A stretch of DNA of 64,000 bases from CBDEUK01 sp965250225 (GCA_965250225.1 CBDFNQ010000028.1:90219-154218); one strand, 5' to 3'. Positions 17,586-25,916 are shown, counted from the first letter of the stretch. The notes: a model not told the origin generated them from the sequence alone. Program-made: numbers and translations.

Positions 17586-18784
17586 TAGAATCGATACCTA
17601 ATTTGTAATTGGAGTTGATCGACATTATTTGAACTGTCAAATAACCTGAGATCCTTGCTGTATTGAAGTTCCAGACTTAATCCATTGGCATGCATGAGAT
17701 TTATACCGATGTTTCCAGTCAATTTGTCGTCCCAACCCGTTGTTGATTCTTTTAATTCTGATTTCAACTGGGTATAGACAAATAACTTTTCATTGACACT
17801 CGTCCAATTTAACTCGGTGAATAATGTTCCCCTATCCATGCCATTATCTTGACCCCATGAGATTTCTGTAAGTTGCCCGAAAACACCATAGATCCATTGG
17901 TGATCGATACCTGCGCGCGTGCGTTTAATTTTTTTACCGCCTTGTATAAATTCTCCATGGAATATTGAAAAACCCCAGCCTGAACTGGGAAAATAGGATT
18001 GGTTACCAAAGGTCGAACCGACACGGCCGGTGATTGCATAGGGTGAACCGTCAGCGCTGTATTCCATGCCAGAGCCTCGGGTAAGAACAAAATCATATTG
18101 GACATTATTGATATTGCCATTGATACCACTGCCCCAATCTGCTTTCAGACCCAGGTTTTGGTTAATGGCTGTTTGTCTAAGAGTGGTATTGGTATCGATT
18201 GAGTATTCAATTCCATAAGGTAATTCCAAATGCCCAAATAGAATATTAAATGAGCCTTTACTAAAGGTTGTAATATTGATGGTGTTTATTTTTTTGATAA
18301 GTTCCCAATCATGATCACTGTCGAAAAAGGCAGGATGAGGATTCAAATTATCAATACGTGCGGCATATAGTTGAATCACGACCGTCGCATGGTCTCTTTT
18401 TGGTGCCGAGAACACTTTATGGATATCCACACCAAACTGCTGCATATAACCAGTATCGTGACTGCCACCTTGTGATGTAGTGACAAGACGCGAACTGAGA
18501 TCGAATGCAAAGCGGGCGTTATTACCTAGTATTGTTGATGATGTTGGCCATGAGCTTGTAACCTCAGGAACATCTTTTGCAACAACATTACCGCAGAAGA
18601 AAATTATCAACAGTAAGACAGTTAGCCGAAAAAATATTGAATACACGTAACGGCAAGCACATTGTCGTTTATTGAATAGCATCACCTTAGTCCAATTCGA
18701 ATTCATTTTAAAAATTTCTATATAATTAGAGTTGTTTTCAATAATTTCAGCAGCTCGATAACGCGAAAAACAAGCACTCCTCAT
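17585..18784 (-). CDS. putative outer-membrane beta-barrel protein
   Basis: The mature part alternates hydrophobic and polar residues and ends in Phe (QLQLQIRYRF), typical of outer-membrane barrels. The long frame starts at 18784 (399 residues), but a signal peptide (FFRLTVLLLIIFFCGNVVAKD) begins only after residue 40, so the true start may be an internal Met (codon 27 or 35). It opens the minus-strand sensing operon and is preceded by a sigma-54 promoter. It could be a substrate channel or polymer-related porin, but it has no visible AlgE similarity. Confidence 0.65.
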   Translation of the reverse strand: MRSACFSRYRAAEIIENNSNYIEIFKMNSNWTKVMLFNKRQCACRYVYSIFFRLTVLLLIIFFCGNVVAKDVPEVTSSWPTSSTILGNNARFAFDLSSRLVTTSQGGSHDTGYMQQFGVDIHKVFSAPKRDHATVVIQLYAARIDNLNPHPAFFDSDHDWELIKKINTINITTFSKGSFNILFGHLELPYGIEYSIDTNTTLRQTAINQNLGLKADWGSGINGNINNVQYDFVLTRGSGMEYSADGSPYAITGRVGSTFGNQSYFPSSGWGFSIFHGEFIQGGKKIKRTRAGIDHQWIYGVFGQLTEISWGQDNGMDRGTLFTELNWTSVNEKLFVYTQLKSELKESTTGWDDKLTGNIGINLMHANGLSLELQYSKDLRLFDSSNNVDQLQLQIRYRF

Positions 18785-18823
18785 GTTCCTTTACCCTGTA
18801 ATTAAAAAATCTTATTAACACAG

Positions 18824-18839
18824 CGCAATAAGCATTCCA
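18824..18839 (-). promoter_or_regulatory. sigma-54 promoter of the barrel/kinase operon
   Basis: On the minus strand TGGAATGCTTATTGCG has GG and GC at the exact -24/-12 spacing (consensus TGGCACG-N4-TTGCW). The predicted start is near 18,813, about 30 bp before the annotated ATG. A match to the shared upstream site lies about 120 bp further upstream. Confidence 0.55.
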
Positions 18840-18922
18840 TGACATAAAAATAAATATTTTTAAGTTTTTCATAGGCTTAGGAGAAAGCCATTCAGGGTGT
18901 TTTTGATTTGGATGTTCAGTTT

Positions 18923-18942
18923 GCATTGCAAAATGCAAATTT
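18923..18942 (-). promoter_or_regulatory. putative activator binding site (UAS 3)
   Basis: Plus-strand sequence GCATTGCAAAATGCAAATTT is identical to the copy at 22358-22377 except for the two central bases. It also contains the near-palindrome TTGCATT-N4-AATGCAA. Its centre is about 120 bp upstream of the start predicted from the 18824-18839 promoter. Confidence 0.55.
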
Positions 18943-19242
18943 CAGTGTCGAATTACCAGGCAATTGAATTACTATCATCGCTTGACAATGAAATTGTTTC
19001 AGAAGATAGAGGTTTCTTTGTCTGAGCGCGGTTTAAACTGTTCAACAACAGTTCTGTCCATGAGTTGAAAACTATTTTGGCTTATATCAAGAAAATAGCT
19101 GAGGATATATAATAGGATCGTTTGTCAGGTAAAAATTTATAATTAGAAAATCCGAATTAGTTATCCGGGCAAAGTAGTAGCGTTCAATAATCTGTATCAT
19201 TTCATTAATATTAATGCATATGTACTTAGAGGAGTGACACGT
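18943..19242. other. intergenic, no gene seen
   Basis: 300 bp of AT-rich DNA between the activator site and the long inverted repeat. No supported reading frame, promoter or RNA was seen. Confidence 0.4.
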
Positions 19243-19347
19243 GTCTCACATTAAGACTGTAACTAAAACTGTGTAACTGTCTATTATTGCTCCTTTAGAT
19301 TGGGTAGGGTAGATAGTTACACAGTTTTAGTTACAGTCTTGTGAGAT
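19243..19347. repeat. long inverted repeat (~37-bp stem) after algC
   Basis: Left arm 19243-19282 and right arm 19311-19347 are near-perfect complements (core AAGACTGTAACTAAAACTGT continuing to GTAACT), with one 3-nt bulge and a 28-nt loop. The right arm ends at the algC stop codon. The stem is too long for an ordinary terminator and has no clear T run; it could be a MITE-like remnant or an mRNA-stabilising hairpin. Confidence 0.7.
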
Positions 19348-20726
19348 CATATGGCAGCATAAACTCCGCTTTGTTTAAGTTGATCAAAAACAGTTAGCTT
19401 TAGTAAGTTCAGATCTTCATCATTACTTGCTTCACAACGCGCGACTAATACATCTTGCGTATTTGATGCACGTAGCAACCACCATCCTTCATCTGATTTA
19501 ACTCTTACACCATCTATTTGATTAACCTTTGCACCTGCATTGATTAAACGGGTCTTAATATCGTCAATAATTTTAAACTTGATATCATCATCGCATTGAA
19601 AGCGTAATTCAGGTGTATTTACCATCTTCGGCATAGCATCTATAATGTCAGCTAAGGATTCTTTTGTTCTGCCGAGAATCCCGATGAGTCTGACCGCCGC
19701 ATACAATGCATCGTCATAACCGTAGTAACGGTCGTTAAAGAAAATATGACCACTCATCTCCCCAGCGAGTAGGGCACCCGTTTCAGACATCTTTTCTTTA
19801 ATTAAAGAGTGGCCCGTACGCCACATGATAGCATTACCACCTTTTGCATTGATATTTTCAAATAGAAAATCACTTGATTTAACGTCAGCAATTATCGAAG
19901 CATCCGGATTCACTTTAAGAACATCCTCAGAGTAAATACTCATTAATTGGTCGCCCGAGATTATTCTTCCCTTGCTATCTATTACACCGAGTCGATCACC
20001 ATCACCATCAAATGCAATACCTAAATCACATTTCTCTTTACGAACGATTTTTTGTAATTGGACAAGATTTTCCGGAACAGTTGGATCAGGATGATGATTA
20101 GGGAAAGTGCCATCAATTTTTGAATTGATGACGACATGCTCACCGGGTATGTAACGTGTTAAGGCCTGAATAAAAGGTCCGGTTGCGCCGTTACCTGCAT
20201 CCCAGGCAACCTTCAATTTATGATCTCCATCATAATCACCAGAAACGCGATTAATATATTCTTCAATAACACTGCAATAAATAGAAAATCCTTTACCGCT
20301 ATCGAAATCACCTTCAGCTGAGATCTTACCTAGCTTCTGAATATCATCGCCATAAAAGGGTTTGTTATTCATGACTATCTTAAATCCGTTATAGTTGGCA
20401 GGGTTATGTGAACCGGTAATCATAATTCCGCCGTCGGTATTCAGGATCTTTGAAGCGAAATAAAGCATTGGTGTCGGACCAAGACTAATACGGATAACGG
20501 CAATGCCAGTATCAACTAATCCTTGAGTTAACGCAGATTCCATTTCCGGAGAACTAATTCTGCCATCGTAGCCCACACACACGGTTTTACCTAAATTACG
20601 GGACACCATTGTGCCGAAGGAACGGCCAATCACGTAGGCATCATCTGTGGTCAGTGTTTCGCCAACCACACCACGAATGTCATATTCTCTTAGTATTGAC
20701 CAATGAAATTTATGTTTACTATTCAT
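19347..20726 (-). CDS. algC: phosphomannomutase/phosphoglucomutase (AlgC-type)
   Basis: Interconverts hexose-6-phosphates and hexose-1-phosphates, here most likely mannose-6-P to mannose-1-P for GDP-mannose synthesis. 459 residues of the alpha-D-phosphohexomutase family: start SILREYDIRGVVG, phosphoserine loop TGSHNP, metal loop DGDGDR, sugar-specificity segment GEMSGH and phosphate-binding RASNT. All four hallmark loops are intact and the sequence follows Pseudomonas AlgC closely. It lies 11 bp downstream of algD on the same strand, in the operon with the sigma-54 promoter at 22235-22251. The long inverted repeat sits at its stop codon. Confidence 0.9.
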   Translation of the reverse strand: MNSKHKFHWSILREYDIRGVVGETLTTDDAYVIGRSFGTMVSRNLGKTVCVGYDGRISSPEMESALTQGLVDTGIAVIRISLGPTPMLYFASKILNTDGGIMITGSHNPANYNGFKIVMNNKPFYGDDIQKLGKISAEGDFDSGKGFSIYCSVIEEYINRVSGDYDGDHKLKVAWDAGNGATGPFIQALTRYIPGEHVVINSKIDGTFPNHHPDPTVPENLVQLQKIVRKEKCDLGIAFDGDGDRLGVIDSKGRIISGDQLMSIYSEDVLKVNPDASIIADVKSSDFLFENINAKGGNAIMWRTGHSLIKEKMSETGALLAGEMSGHIFFNDRYYGYDDALYAAVRLIGILGRTKESLADIIDAMPKMVNTPELRFQCDDDIKFKIIDDIKTRLINAGAKVNQIDGVRVKSDEGWWLLRASNTQDVLVARCEASNDEDLNLLKLTVFDQLKQSGVYAAI

Positions 20727-20737
20727 TGTAATTCTCC

Positions 20738-22177
20738 TTACCAGCAGATGCCTTGTATCTGCCCTGAATGGTTTTCAGTGACGTTTATTCTTACCAGGTC
20801 GATGACCGGAATGAATTCGGATGCATTGTTTGCGATCTCCTTAAAACCGGGAGCATCATGTGTAATGACAAGCATATTGCATTTATTGAGCATCTCATAA
20901 GGATTAGCAATTGCTAATCGGGAAAGCATGTTGCCTACATCCGTATCTTTCGATATAGGTTGTGTATGATCGATGTCATGCAGGGGTATTGGAGTGAAAT
21001 TAGGATCATAAAACCGTATATTGTAATCCCTTTTCATCAAGCGCCTGATTAATTCTACTGTAGGGCTTTCTCTTAAATCATCAGTACCCGCTTTAAAAGT
21101 TATGCCAAGAAAACCTACCTCATTACCGGGAAGTCTACCGATCATCTTTTCAGCATGATCAATATGAGCATCATTACTTTCTACGATGCTGTGTATGACT
21201 GGCACATCAACATGCAATGATTCAGCAAGATGATTAATGCCCCGTGTATCTTTCGGTAGACACGAACCACCGTAAGCAAAACCCGGCATTAAATAATAAG
21301 GAGAAAGATTAAGCTTGGTGTCTTTGCAAAAGATACTCATAACCTCATGGCTATCAACATCCATTGCCTTACACATACGGCCGATCTCATTACCAAATAC
21401 AACCTTTAACGCATGCCAGGTGTTATCAACATATTTAACGAATTCTGCCGCTTCAATCGAAGTGTGAATAATTTCGCCTTCAACATTATCTTCGTAAAGT
21501 GCTGCTGCTGTTTCACCTGATTTTTTATCAAACGCACCAATAACGGTTTTTGGTGGCGCATAAAAATCTTTGATTGCTGTACTCTCGCGTAAAAATTCAG
21601 GATTAAAACAAACTCCAAAATCACTACCACATATTTTACCAGAAAATTTTTCTAGGATAGGTATCATTTCATCACGGGTTGTTTTGGGTGGAACAGTACT
21701 TCGATACATAATAAGGTGGTAGCCTAATTTTTGTTTGATAGCTTCACCGATTTGTTTTGAAGCTTCTTTAAGATATCGGGTGTCACAGCTGTCATCGAAA
21801 CCACTTGGAGTGCCTACACTGACAAAAGTAATATCTGTAGATAATACTGCTGATATCGTATCTTCAGTTGCAATCAATAAATCGTTATGAACAGCATTAC
21901 CTAATAATTCACCAAGCTTATCTTCAACAATCGGTGATTCCCCATCGTTAATCAAATCGACCTTTTTTGAATCCGGATCAACACCAACAACTTCATAACC
22001 AAGGTCACAAAAACAGGCTGCAGAGACTGCGCCCACATAGCCGAGGCCGAGAATACTGATTTTGGGTTTATCCGTTTCCATAAATTCAGACACAGGTTTG
22101 CCCAACATAACATTAAGCCTGGCATATGCCGCTTTATCGGATAAGGATACATTTTGATGCAGTGTTGTTGTGCTCAT
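20738..22177 (-). CDS. algD: GDP-mannose 6-dehydrogenase (AlgD-type)
   Basis: Oxidises GDP-mannose to GDP-mannuronate with two NAD, the committed step of alginate-type polymers. 479 residues: NAD-binding GLGYVGAVSAAC, NPEFLRESTAIKDF, catalytic Cys in FAYGGSCLPKD, and KAGTDDLRESP. Both KLNLSPYY before the catalytic loop and the C-terminal GICW match Pseudomonas AlgD rather than generic UDP-glucose dehydrogenases. An extra ~38 residues precede the Rossmann fold; Met33 could be an alternative start. First gene of the algD-algC operon, divergent from algA, with a sigma-54 promoter about 60 bp upstream. Confidence 0.88.
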   Translation of the reverse strand: MSTTTLHQNVSLSDKAAYARLNVMLGKPVSEFMETDKPKISILGLGYVGAVSAACFCDLGYEVVGVDPDSKKVDLINDGESPIVEDKLGELLGNAVHNDLLIATEDTISAVLSTDITFVSVGTPSGFDDSCDTRYLKEASKQIGEAIKQKLGYHLIMYRSTVPPKTTRDEMIPILEKFSGKICGSDFGVCFNPEFLRESTAIKDFYAPPKTVIGAFDKKSGETAAALYEDNVEGEIIHTSIEAAEFVKYVDNTWHALKVVFGNEIGRMCKAMDVDSHEVMSIFCKDTKLNLSPYYLMPGFAYGGSCLPKDTRGINHLAESLHVDVPVIHSIVESNDAHIDHAEKMIGRLPGNEVGFLGITFKAGTDDLRESPTVELIRRLMKRDYNIRFYDPNFTPIPLHDIDHTQPISKDTDVGNMLSRLAIANPYEMLNKCNMLVITHDAPGFKEIANNASEFIPVIDLVRINVTENHSGQIQGICW

Positions 22178-22234
22178 TTCTTAGTCCTCTATTGTTTAAT
22201 TTTCATGTTTAAATGTTTTTCTTGAGTAGGTATC

Positions 22235-22251
22235 AGCGAGGACTGTGCCAA
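22235..22251 (-). promoter_or_regulatory. sigma-54 promoter of algD-algC
   Basis: Minus strand TTGGCACAGTCCTCGCT: a perfect -24 half (TTGGCAC) and GC at the correct -12 position. Predicted start near 22,224, 47 bp before the algD ATG. The shared activator site at 22358-22377 lies about 145 bp upstream of that start. Confidence 0.7.
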
Positions 22252-22357
22252 TCCATGAACAATCTTGTTTTAGTAAATAGAAACAAAAACTTAAAAAATA
22301 TCTAAGCTAATTTGCTCTTGTAAAATCAATCACTATTCCTAATCCGATCCTCGTGAC

Positions 22358-22377
22358 GCATTGCAATTTGCAAATTT
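22358..22377. promoter_or_regulatory. putative shared activator site (UAS 2)
   Basis: GCATTGCAATTTGCAAATTT lies between the divergent sigma-54 promoters of algD and algA and differs from the site at 18923-18942 only in the two central bases. One site could serve both directions: about 117 bp upstream of the predicted algA start and about 145 bp upstream of the algD start. Confidence 0.55.
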
Positions 22378-22458
22378 TGCTTTGAGTTTGTCGTAAAAAT
22401 GTGACCATAAAATACATAACTGACTGATTAATTAGTAAAAAATAGAATTATTTAGGAG

Positions 22459-22475
22459 TTGGTACGCCGGTTGCG
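22459..22475 (+). promoter_or_regulatory. sigma-54 promoter of algA
   Basis: TTGGTACGCCGGTTGCG matches TTGGCACG-N4-TTGCW with one mismatch in the -24 element and exact GG/GC spacing. Predicted start near 22,485, giving a leader of about 220 nt that includes the repeat hairpins at 22624-22671. Confidence 0.7.
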
Positions 22476-22623
22476 ATAGTAGGAGGTAACAAGACTTAGA
22501 GACCTTTTACATGGCGTAATGAGCGAAGGTTAATCGAGGTGAAAACAGGTTAAAAGACGGAGTGTATACATAGAGTACATGAGTAATTTTAAGCTGTTTT
22601 TAACAAAGGATAGCCGAGTGCGA

Positions 22624-22671
22624 CCGACATGGATGTCGGAAGTGCAGATTTTGCCTGGAGCAAAAACCTGC
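22624..22671. repeat. triple-hairpin repeat unit, copy 2
   Basis: Contains the palindrome CCGACATGGATGTCGG (22624-22639) followed by an imperfect hairpin GCAGATTTTGC...GCAAAAACCTGC (22643-22671). The order and spacing match the copy after the RTX gene at 5808-5919. It lies in the algA leader just before the start codon. Confidence 0.55.
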
Positions 22672-22703
22672 CATTAGTTGTGAAATTTAAATTGGAGAAA
22701 AAC

Positions 22704-24179
22704 ATGAAAAGCAAAAAGATTTATCCAGTCATACTATCAGGTGGTTCAGGTACCCGTTTATGGCCGATGTCACGCAGTGCAATGCCTAAACAATTTCTGC
22801 CATTGATGTCTGAAAAGAGTTTGTTCATAGAGACATTAATTAGAGTGGCAGATAAAGATATGTTTCATGCGCCAATCATTGTCGGAAATGCTGAACATAA
22901 TTATTTAATAATGAATCAACTTAAGGAAGCCAACATAGAAGCTGGCGCAATCATCCTTGAACCAGTGGCTAAAAATACCGCACCGGCAATTGCACTCGCT
23001 GCCTACCATATTCTGAATACAGAACCAGATAGCATCATGTTAGTCATGCCATCCGATCATATGAGTGATAATGATCATAATTTTTATGATGCCATTGAGT
23101 TAGCAAATACTGCTTGTCATCGTGGCAATATGGTTACATTTGGTATTAAACCCGATTATCCAGAGACAGGTTATGGCTATATTGAATACGGATCAGAGTT
23201 GCTTGCTCATAATAAAATACGTGCATTTAATTTAAACAGATTTGTTGAAAAACCAAAACAAGCGGCTGCCGAAGAAATGCTGGCACAGGGGAACTACTAC
23301 TGGAACAGTGGCATCTTTATGTTCTCTGCCTTGCAATATATTAATGAGCTGGCAAAAAAACAACCTGACATGGTGGTTGAAGTAAATAAAGCCTATCTAT
23401 ATGCCAGCCATAACAATAACGTTATTAAACCTGAAGAAAATTATTTTAACGCATCGCCAGCAGAGTCAATTGACTATGCCGTGATGGAACATACAAACAA
23501 GGGGGTCGTTGTTGAAGGTCTGTTTAAATGGTTCGATGCCGGTTCATGGCTAAGCCTGTGGGATAATAACGAGAAAGATAAAGCGAATAATGTTGTCTCA
23601 GGTGATGTCATGACGGATTCAACCACAGAATGTTACATCCGCGGTGGCAAACGCTTAATCAGTACGATTAATGTACATGATCTCGTAATCGTGGACACCG
23701 ATGATGCTTTATTAATCGCAAACAAGAAACGCAGTCAAGATGTTAAGACTGTTGTAAACAATCTAAACTTGAATTCGCGTGAAGAAGCAAACCAACCAGC
23801 AACAGTAAGACGCCCTTGGGGTACTTATACCAGTATCGATCAGGGACTGCGGCACCAGGTTAAACACATTACTGTCGAGCCGGGTGGCGTTTTATCAAAA
23901 CAATATCACCACCATCGCTCCGAACACTGGATAGTCGTGCACGGTGTAGCCGAAGTCGAAGTGGGTGATAAAGAACTTATGTTGGACGCAAATGAATCGG
24001 TCTACATTCCCAAAGGAGAAGTGCACCGTTTAACCAACAACGGTAAAGAAACTCTGAACCTGATTGAAGTCCAGTGCGGTACATACCTCGGTGAAGATGA
24101 CATTGTACGACTTGAAGATAATTACGGTCGAGTTGAGCAAGCAGCTGATGCTTCTATGCTGGCACACACAAATATCTGA
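22704..24179 (+). CDS. algA: mannose-1-P guanylyltransferase / mannose-6-P isomerase
   Basis: Bifunctional type II enzyme making mannose-6-P from fructose-6-P and GDP-mannose from mannose-1-P. The start chosen is ATG 22704 with TTGGAGAAAAAC upstream (491 residues); the frame is open 25 codons further up, but that part is repeat DNA. N-terminal nucleotidyltransferase: LSGGSGTRLWPMSR and FVEKP; C-terminal cupin isomerase: QYHHHRSEHWIVV with metal-binding His residues, then GEVHRL. 491 residues is normal for AlgA/ManC fusions. Transcribed divergently from algD behind its own sigma-54 promoter. It completes the GDP-mannuronate pathway. Confidence 0.9.
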   Translation: MKSKKIYPVILSGGSGTRLWPMSRSAMPKQFLPLMSEKSLFIETLIRVADKDMFHAPIIVGNAEHNYLIMNQLKEANIEAGAIILEPVAKNTAPAIALAAYHILNTEPDSIMLVMPSDHMSDNDHNFYDAIELANTACHRGNMVTFGIKPDYPETGYGYIEYGSELLAHNKIRAFNLNRFVEKPKQAAAEEMLAQGNYYWNSGIFMFSALQYINELAKKQPDMVVEVNKAYLYASHNNNVIKPEENYFNASPAESIDYAVMEHTNKGVVVEGLFKWFDAGSWLSLWDNNEKDKANNVVSGDVMTDSTTECYIRGGKRLISTINVHDLVIVDTDDALLIANKKRSQDVKTVVNNLNLNSREEANQPATVRRPWGTYTSIDQGLRHQVKHITVEPGGVLSKQYHHHRSEHWIVVHGVAEVEVGDKELMLDANESVYIPKGEVHRLTNNGKETLNLIEVQCGTYLGEDDIVRLEDNYGRVEQAADASMLAHTNI

Positions 24180-24241
24180 TTCAGTAACATTGCATTAATA
24201 AATGTTTCACTGAAAAACTATTTTGAATATAGGTAATTACG

Positions 24242-24511
24242 ATGAACAGAAATAATGAACCAGTTGATATATACCAACCACGTATTCATAAGGAAAATGA
24301 ATATCATATCCAAAGCATCACATCTCGAAAAAATGATTTTATTATAGAAAATATTGTTGGTGATCATGCAGAGAAAAATACAATAGAGAATAATCTGCCA
24401 ATAAAAATACTCTACATGGAAAGGAAATTAATCAATATAAGTGTGTTTTATTTTGAGCTAATTGCTGTGGGTATATTGGTGTATACGCTAGCTATTAACA
24501 TCCCAATATAA
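24242..24511 (+). CDS. small protein with C-terminal membrane segment
   Basis: 89 residues; the first 60 are polar (MNRNNEPVDIYQPRIHKENE) and the last 22 (VFYFELIAVGILVYTLAINI) form a likely membrane segment. The ribosome binding site (TAGGTAATTACG) is modest. It lies 62 bp after algA on the same strand and may be cotranscribed with it. No family recognised. Confidence 0.5.
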   Translation: MNRNNEPVDIYQPRIHKENEYHIQSITSRKNDFIIENIVGDHAEKNTIENNLPIKILYMERKLINISVFYFELIAVGILVYTLAINIPI

Positions 24512-24553
24512 CTTATAGACATAAATATTGAATATTTATATAGGTAATTAAAA

Positions 24554-24775
24554 ATGAATTTTACTATTAATAATACGGTATTAAGTGAAATAAAAATTAT
24601 CGATCTTCTGTCTGAACTCGAAATTGTTGGTTATCGTAATGTTCATCACCTGGATGACGTTACTCCTTTTAGTTATACAAAAAATTATGGATTTATTACT
24701 AATGAAGGAATTATAACTGACAAGGATAAAAATTTAGTATCAAAATATTTTGATTTGCAAAATGATAATGCTTAA
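24554..24775 (+). CDS. unknown small protein, paralogue A
   Basis: 73 residues, clearly homologous to the protein at 25335-25541: both have VLxEIKI near the N terminus, then KxxGFIxxEGxIT and LVSKY at the C terminus. The C-terminal part could be a small winged-helix-like or strand-turn module, but I cannot name a family. It sits 42 bp after the one-TM gene and 60 bp before the SLOG-like gene, all on the plus strand. Confidence 0.6.
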   Translation: MNFTINNTVLSEIKIIDLLSELEIVGYRNVHHLDDVTPFSYTKNYGFITNEGIITDKDKNLVSKYFDLQNDNA

Positions 24776-24835
24776 AAACAATAGATAATTATTTAATAAT
24801 CAAATATACATCTAGAAACAACTTAATTTATTATT

Positions 24836-25324
24836 ATGACAACCTATAATGAACTAAGACAACAAAAGGAGCATGTCGCCATACTGGGTTTTGCAGAGCC
24901 TTGTGGCCTATATAACCAGAGTCTGGCCTATGGCGTAGGGCTATCACTGGCAAAACGAGACTACGTTGTTACAGCCGGCAACCTGACCTCAACATTCTAT
25001 AGCGCGTTTAAAGGTGCAAAAGCTATGGAAGGAAACACACTGGCCGTACTTGAAGAACAAATGGAACTCAATGATGTAGTTTATTGCGATGTGATACTCA
25101 GTGTGAACGACACTAATCAAAAGTACCGCGTTCTGGCAGAATTCTGTTCCAGTGCCATCATCATTGGCGGTGGTTATAGCACCAAACATATCGAGACAGA
25201 ATTTTTAAATCTGAATAAACCCGTCGTTGCACTAAAAGGCACAGGCGGGATCACACGATCAGAACTAGATGAAAGAACCGAATGTGTGAGCAGTATTAAA
25301 GAAACCTTAACTTTTATACATTAA
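24836..25324 (+). CDS. SLOG-like (LOG/TIGR00725-type) Rossmann protein
   Basis: 162 residues with a Rossmann-like pattern of the SLOG superfamily: AILGFAEPC near the N terminus, GVGLSLAKRDYVVTAGN, a middle helix with FKGAKAMEGN and the glycine-rich loop IIIGGGYSTKHIE in the position of PGGxGTxxE. The Gly-Thr pair is replaced, so classical LOG phosphoribohydrolase activity is uncertain; a nucleotide-sensing role is possible. It is flanked by two paralogous small proteins, a conserved-looking module downstream of algA. Ribosome binding site is weak. Confidence 0.6.
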   Translation: MTTYNELRQQKEHVAILGFAEPCGLYNQSLAYGVGLSLAKRDYVVTAGNLTSTFYSAFKGAKAMEGNTLAVLEEQMELNDVVYCDVILSVNDTNQKYRVLAEFCSSAIIIGGGYSTKHIETEFLNLNKPVVALKGTGGITRSELDERTECVSSIKETLTFIH

Positions 25325-25334
25325 TGGGAGATTT

Positions 25335-25541
25335 ATGATGGTACAGATAATCAACGAATTAGTTTTGAATGAAATAAAAATAGCGAATGTGCTTAAAAAC
25401 CGTTATGGCGATGGCATGGTATATATCCCGGAGAATGATGATCACTATGACTATGATTTTGCGAAGGATAAGGGTTTTATCAGTGATGAAGGTTATATCA
25501 CCCGTAAAGGAAAGCAGTTGGTTTCAAAGTATTTACATTAA
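25335..25541 (+). CDS. unknown small protein, paralogue B
   Basis: 68 residues, starting 11 bp after the SLOG-like gene behind GGGAG. It shares NEIKI, KDKGFISDEGYITRKGK and LVSKYL with the protein at 24554-24775, so the two arose by duplication. The acidic insert ENDDHYDYD is specific to this copy. Function unknown. Confidence 0.6.
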   Translation: MMVQIINELVLNEIKIANVLKNRYGDGMVYIPENDDHYDYDFAKDKGFISDEGYITRKGKQLVSKYLH

Positions 25542-25782
25542 AGGTATTCCATTAATATTCGGTTGTAGCATCCATAATGCTGGCGTTGCAGATTCAAGCT
25601 CAGCCGTGGTTACCATGCAATAAAATTAATCGACATTGACCCTGAGTTATTCCCACGAATTAACGTAAAAATTAGATCAAAAGCAACAAGTTAGCAATAT
25701 TGTGTGTTGAATAAGTGAACCCGCATGATGTTTTCCAATCAGATCGAAGTGTGAAATCACGGTCAAACAGGAGGATCACACT

Positions 25783-25842
25783 ATGCAGGCAATCCCAGTG
25801 TTATATAAGTTAAATGACCTCCAGTTATGCCTCATTTAACTT
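25783..25842 (+). other. possible leader peptide overlapping a hairpin
   Basis: An 18-codon frame (25783-25839) follows a perfect AGGAGG. Its second half lies in an 11-bp perfect stem, AAGTTAAATGA (25807-25817) with TCATTTAACTT (25832-25842), whose loop contains ACCTCC, complementary to that Shine-Dalgarno sequence. No plus-strand gene follows, so attenuation has no obvious target. It may simply be a terminator. Confidence 0.25.
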
Positions 25843-25916
25843 AACCAGTTGATCTTCGATGACAACCATTAAAAATAAAAAAATATTTACTTAACCTATA
25901 CTTCTGAACTATTGAT

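Noticed and set aside
18747..18938. 63-codon minus-strand frame before the barrel gene
   Set aside because: It covers the sigma-54 promoter and overlaps the next start; composition is non-coding.
20738..22177. Generic UDP-glucose 6-dehydrogenase
   Set aside because: KLNLSPYY, the catalytic loop context and the terminal GICW match AlgD, and algC/algA/alg8 homologues are in the same locus.
22629..22703. Upstream start for algA
   Set aside because: The extra 25 codons are repeat DNA without a good ribosome binding site, while ATG 22704 has GGAG and begins the conserved domain.
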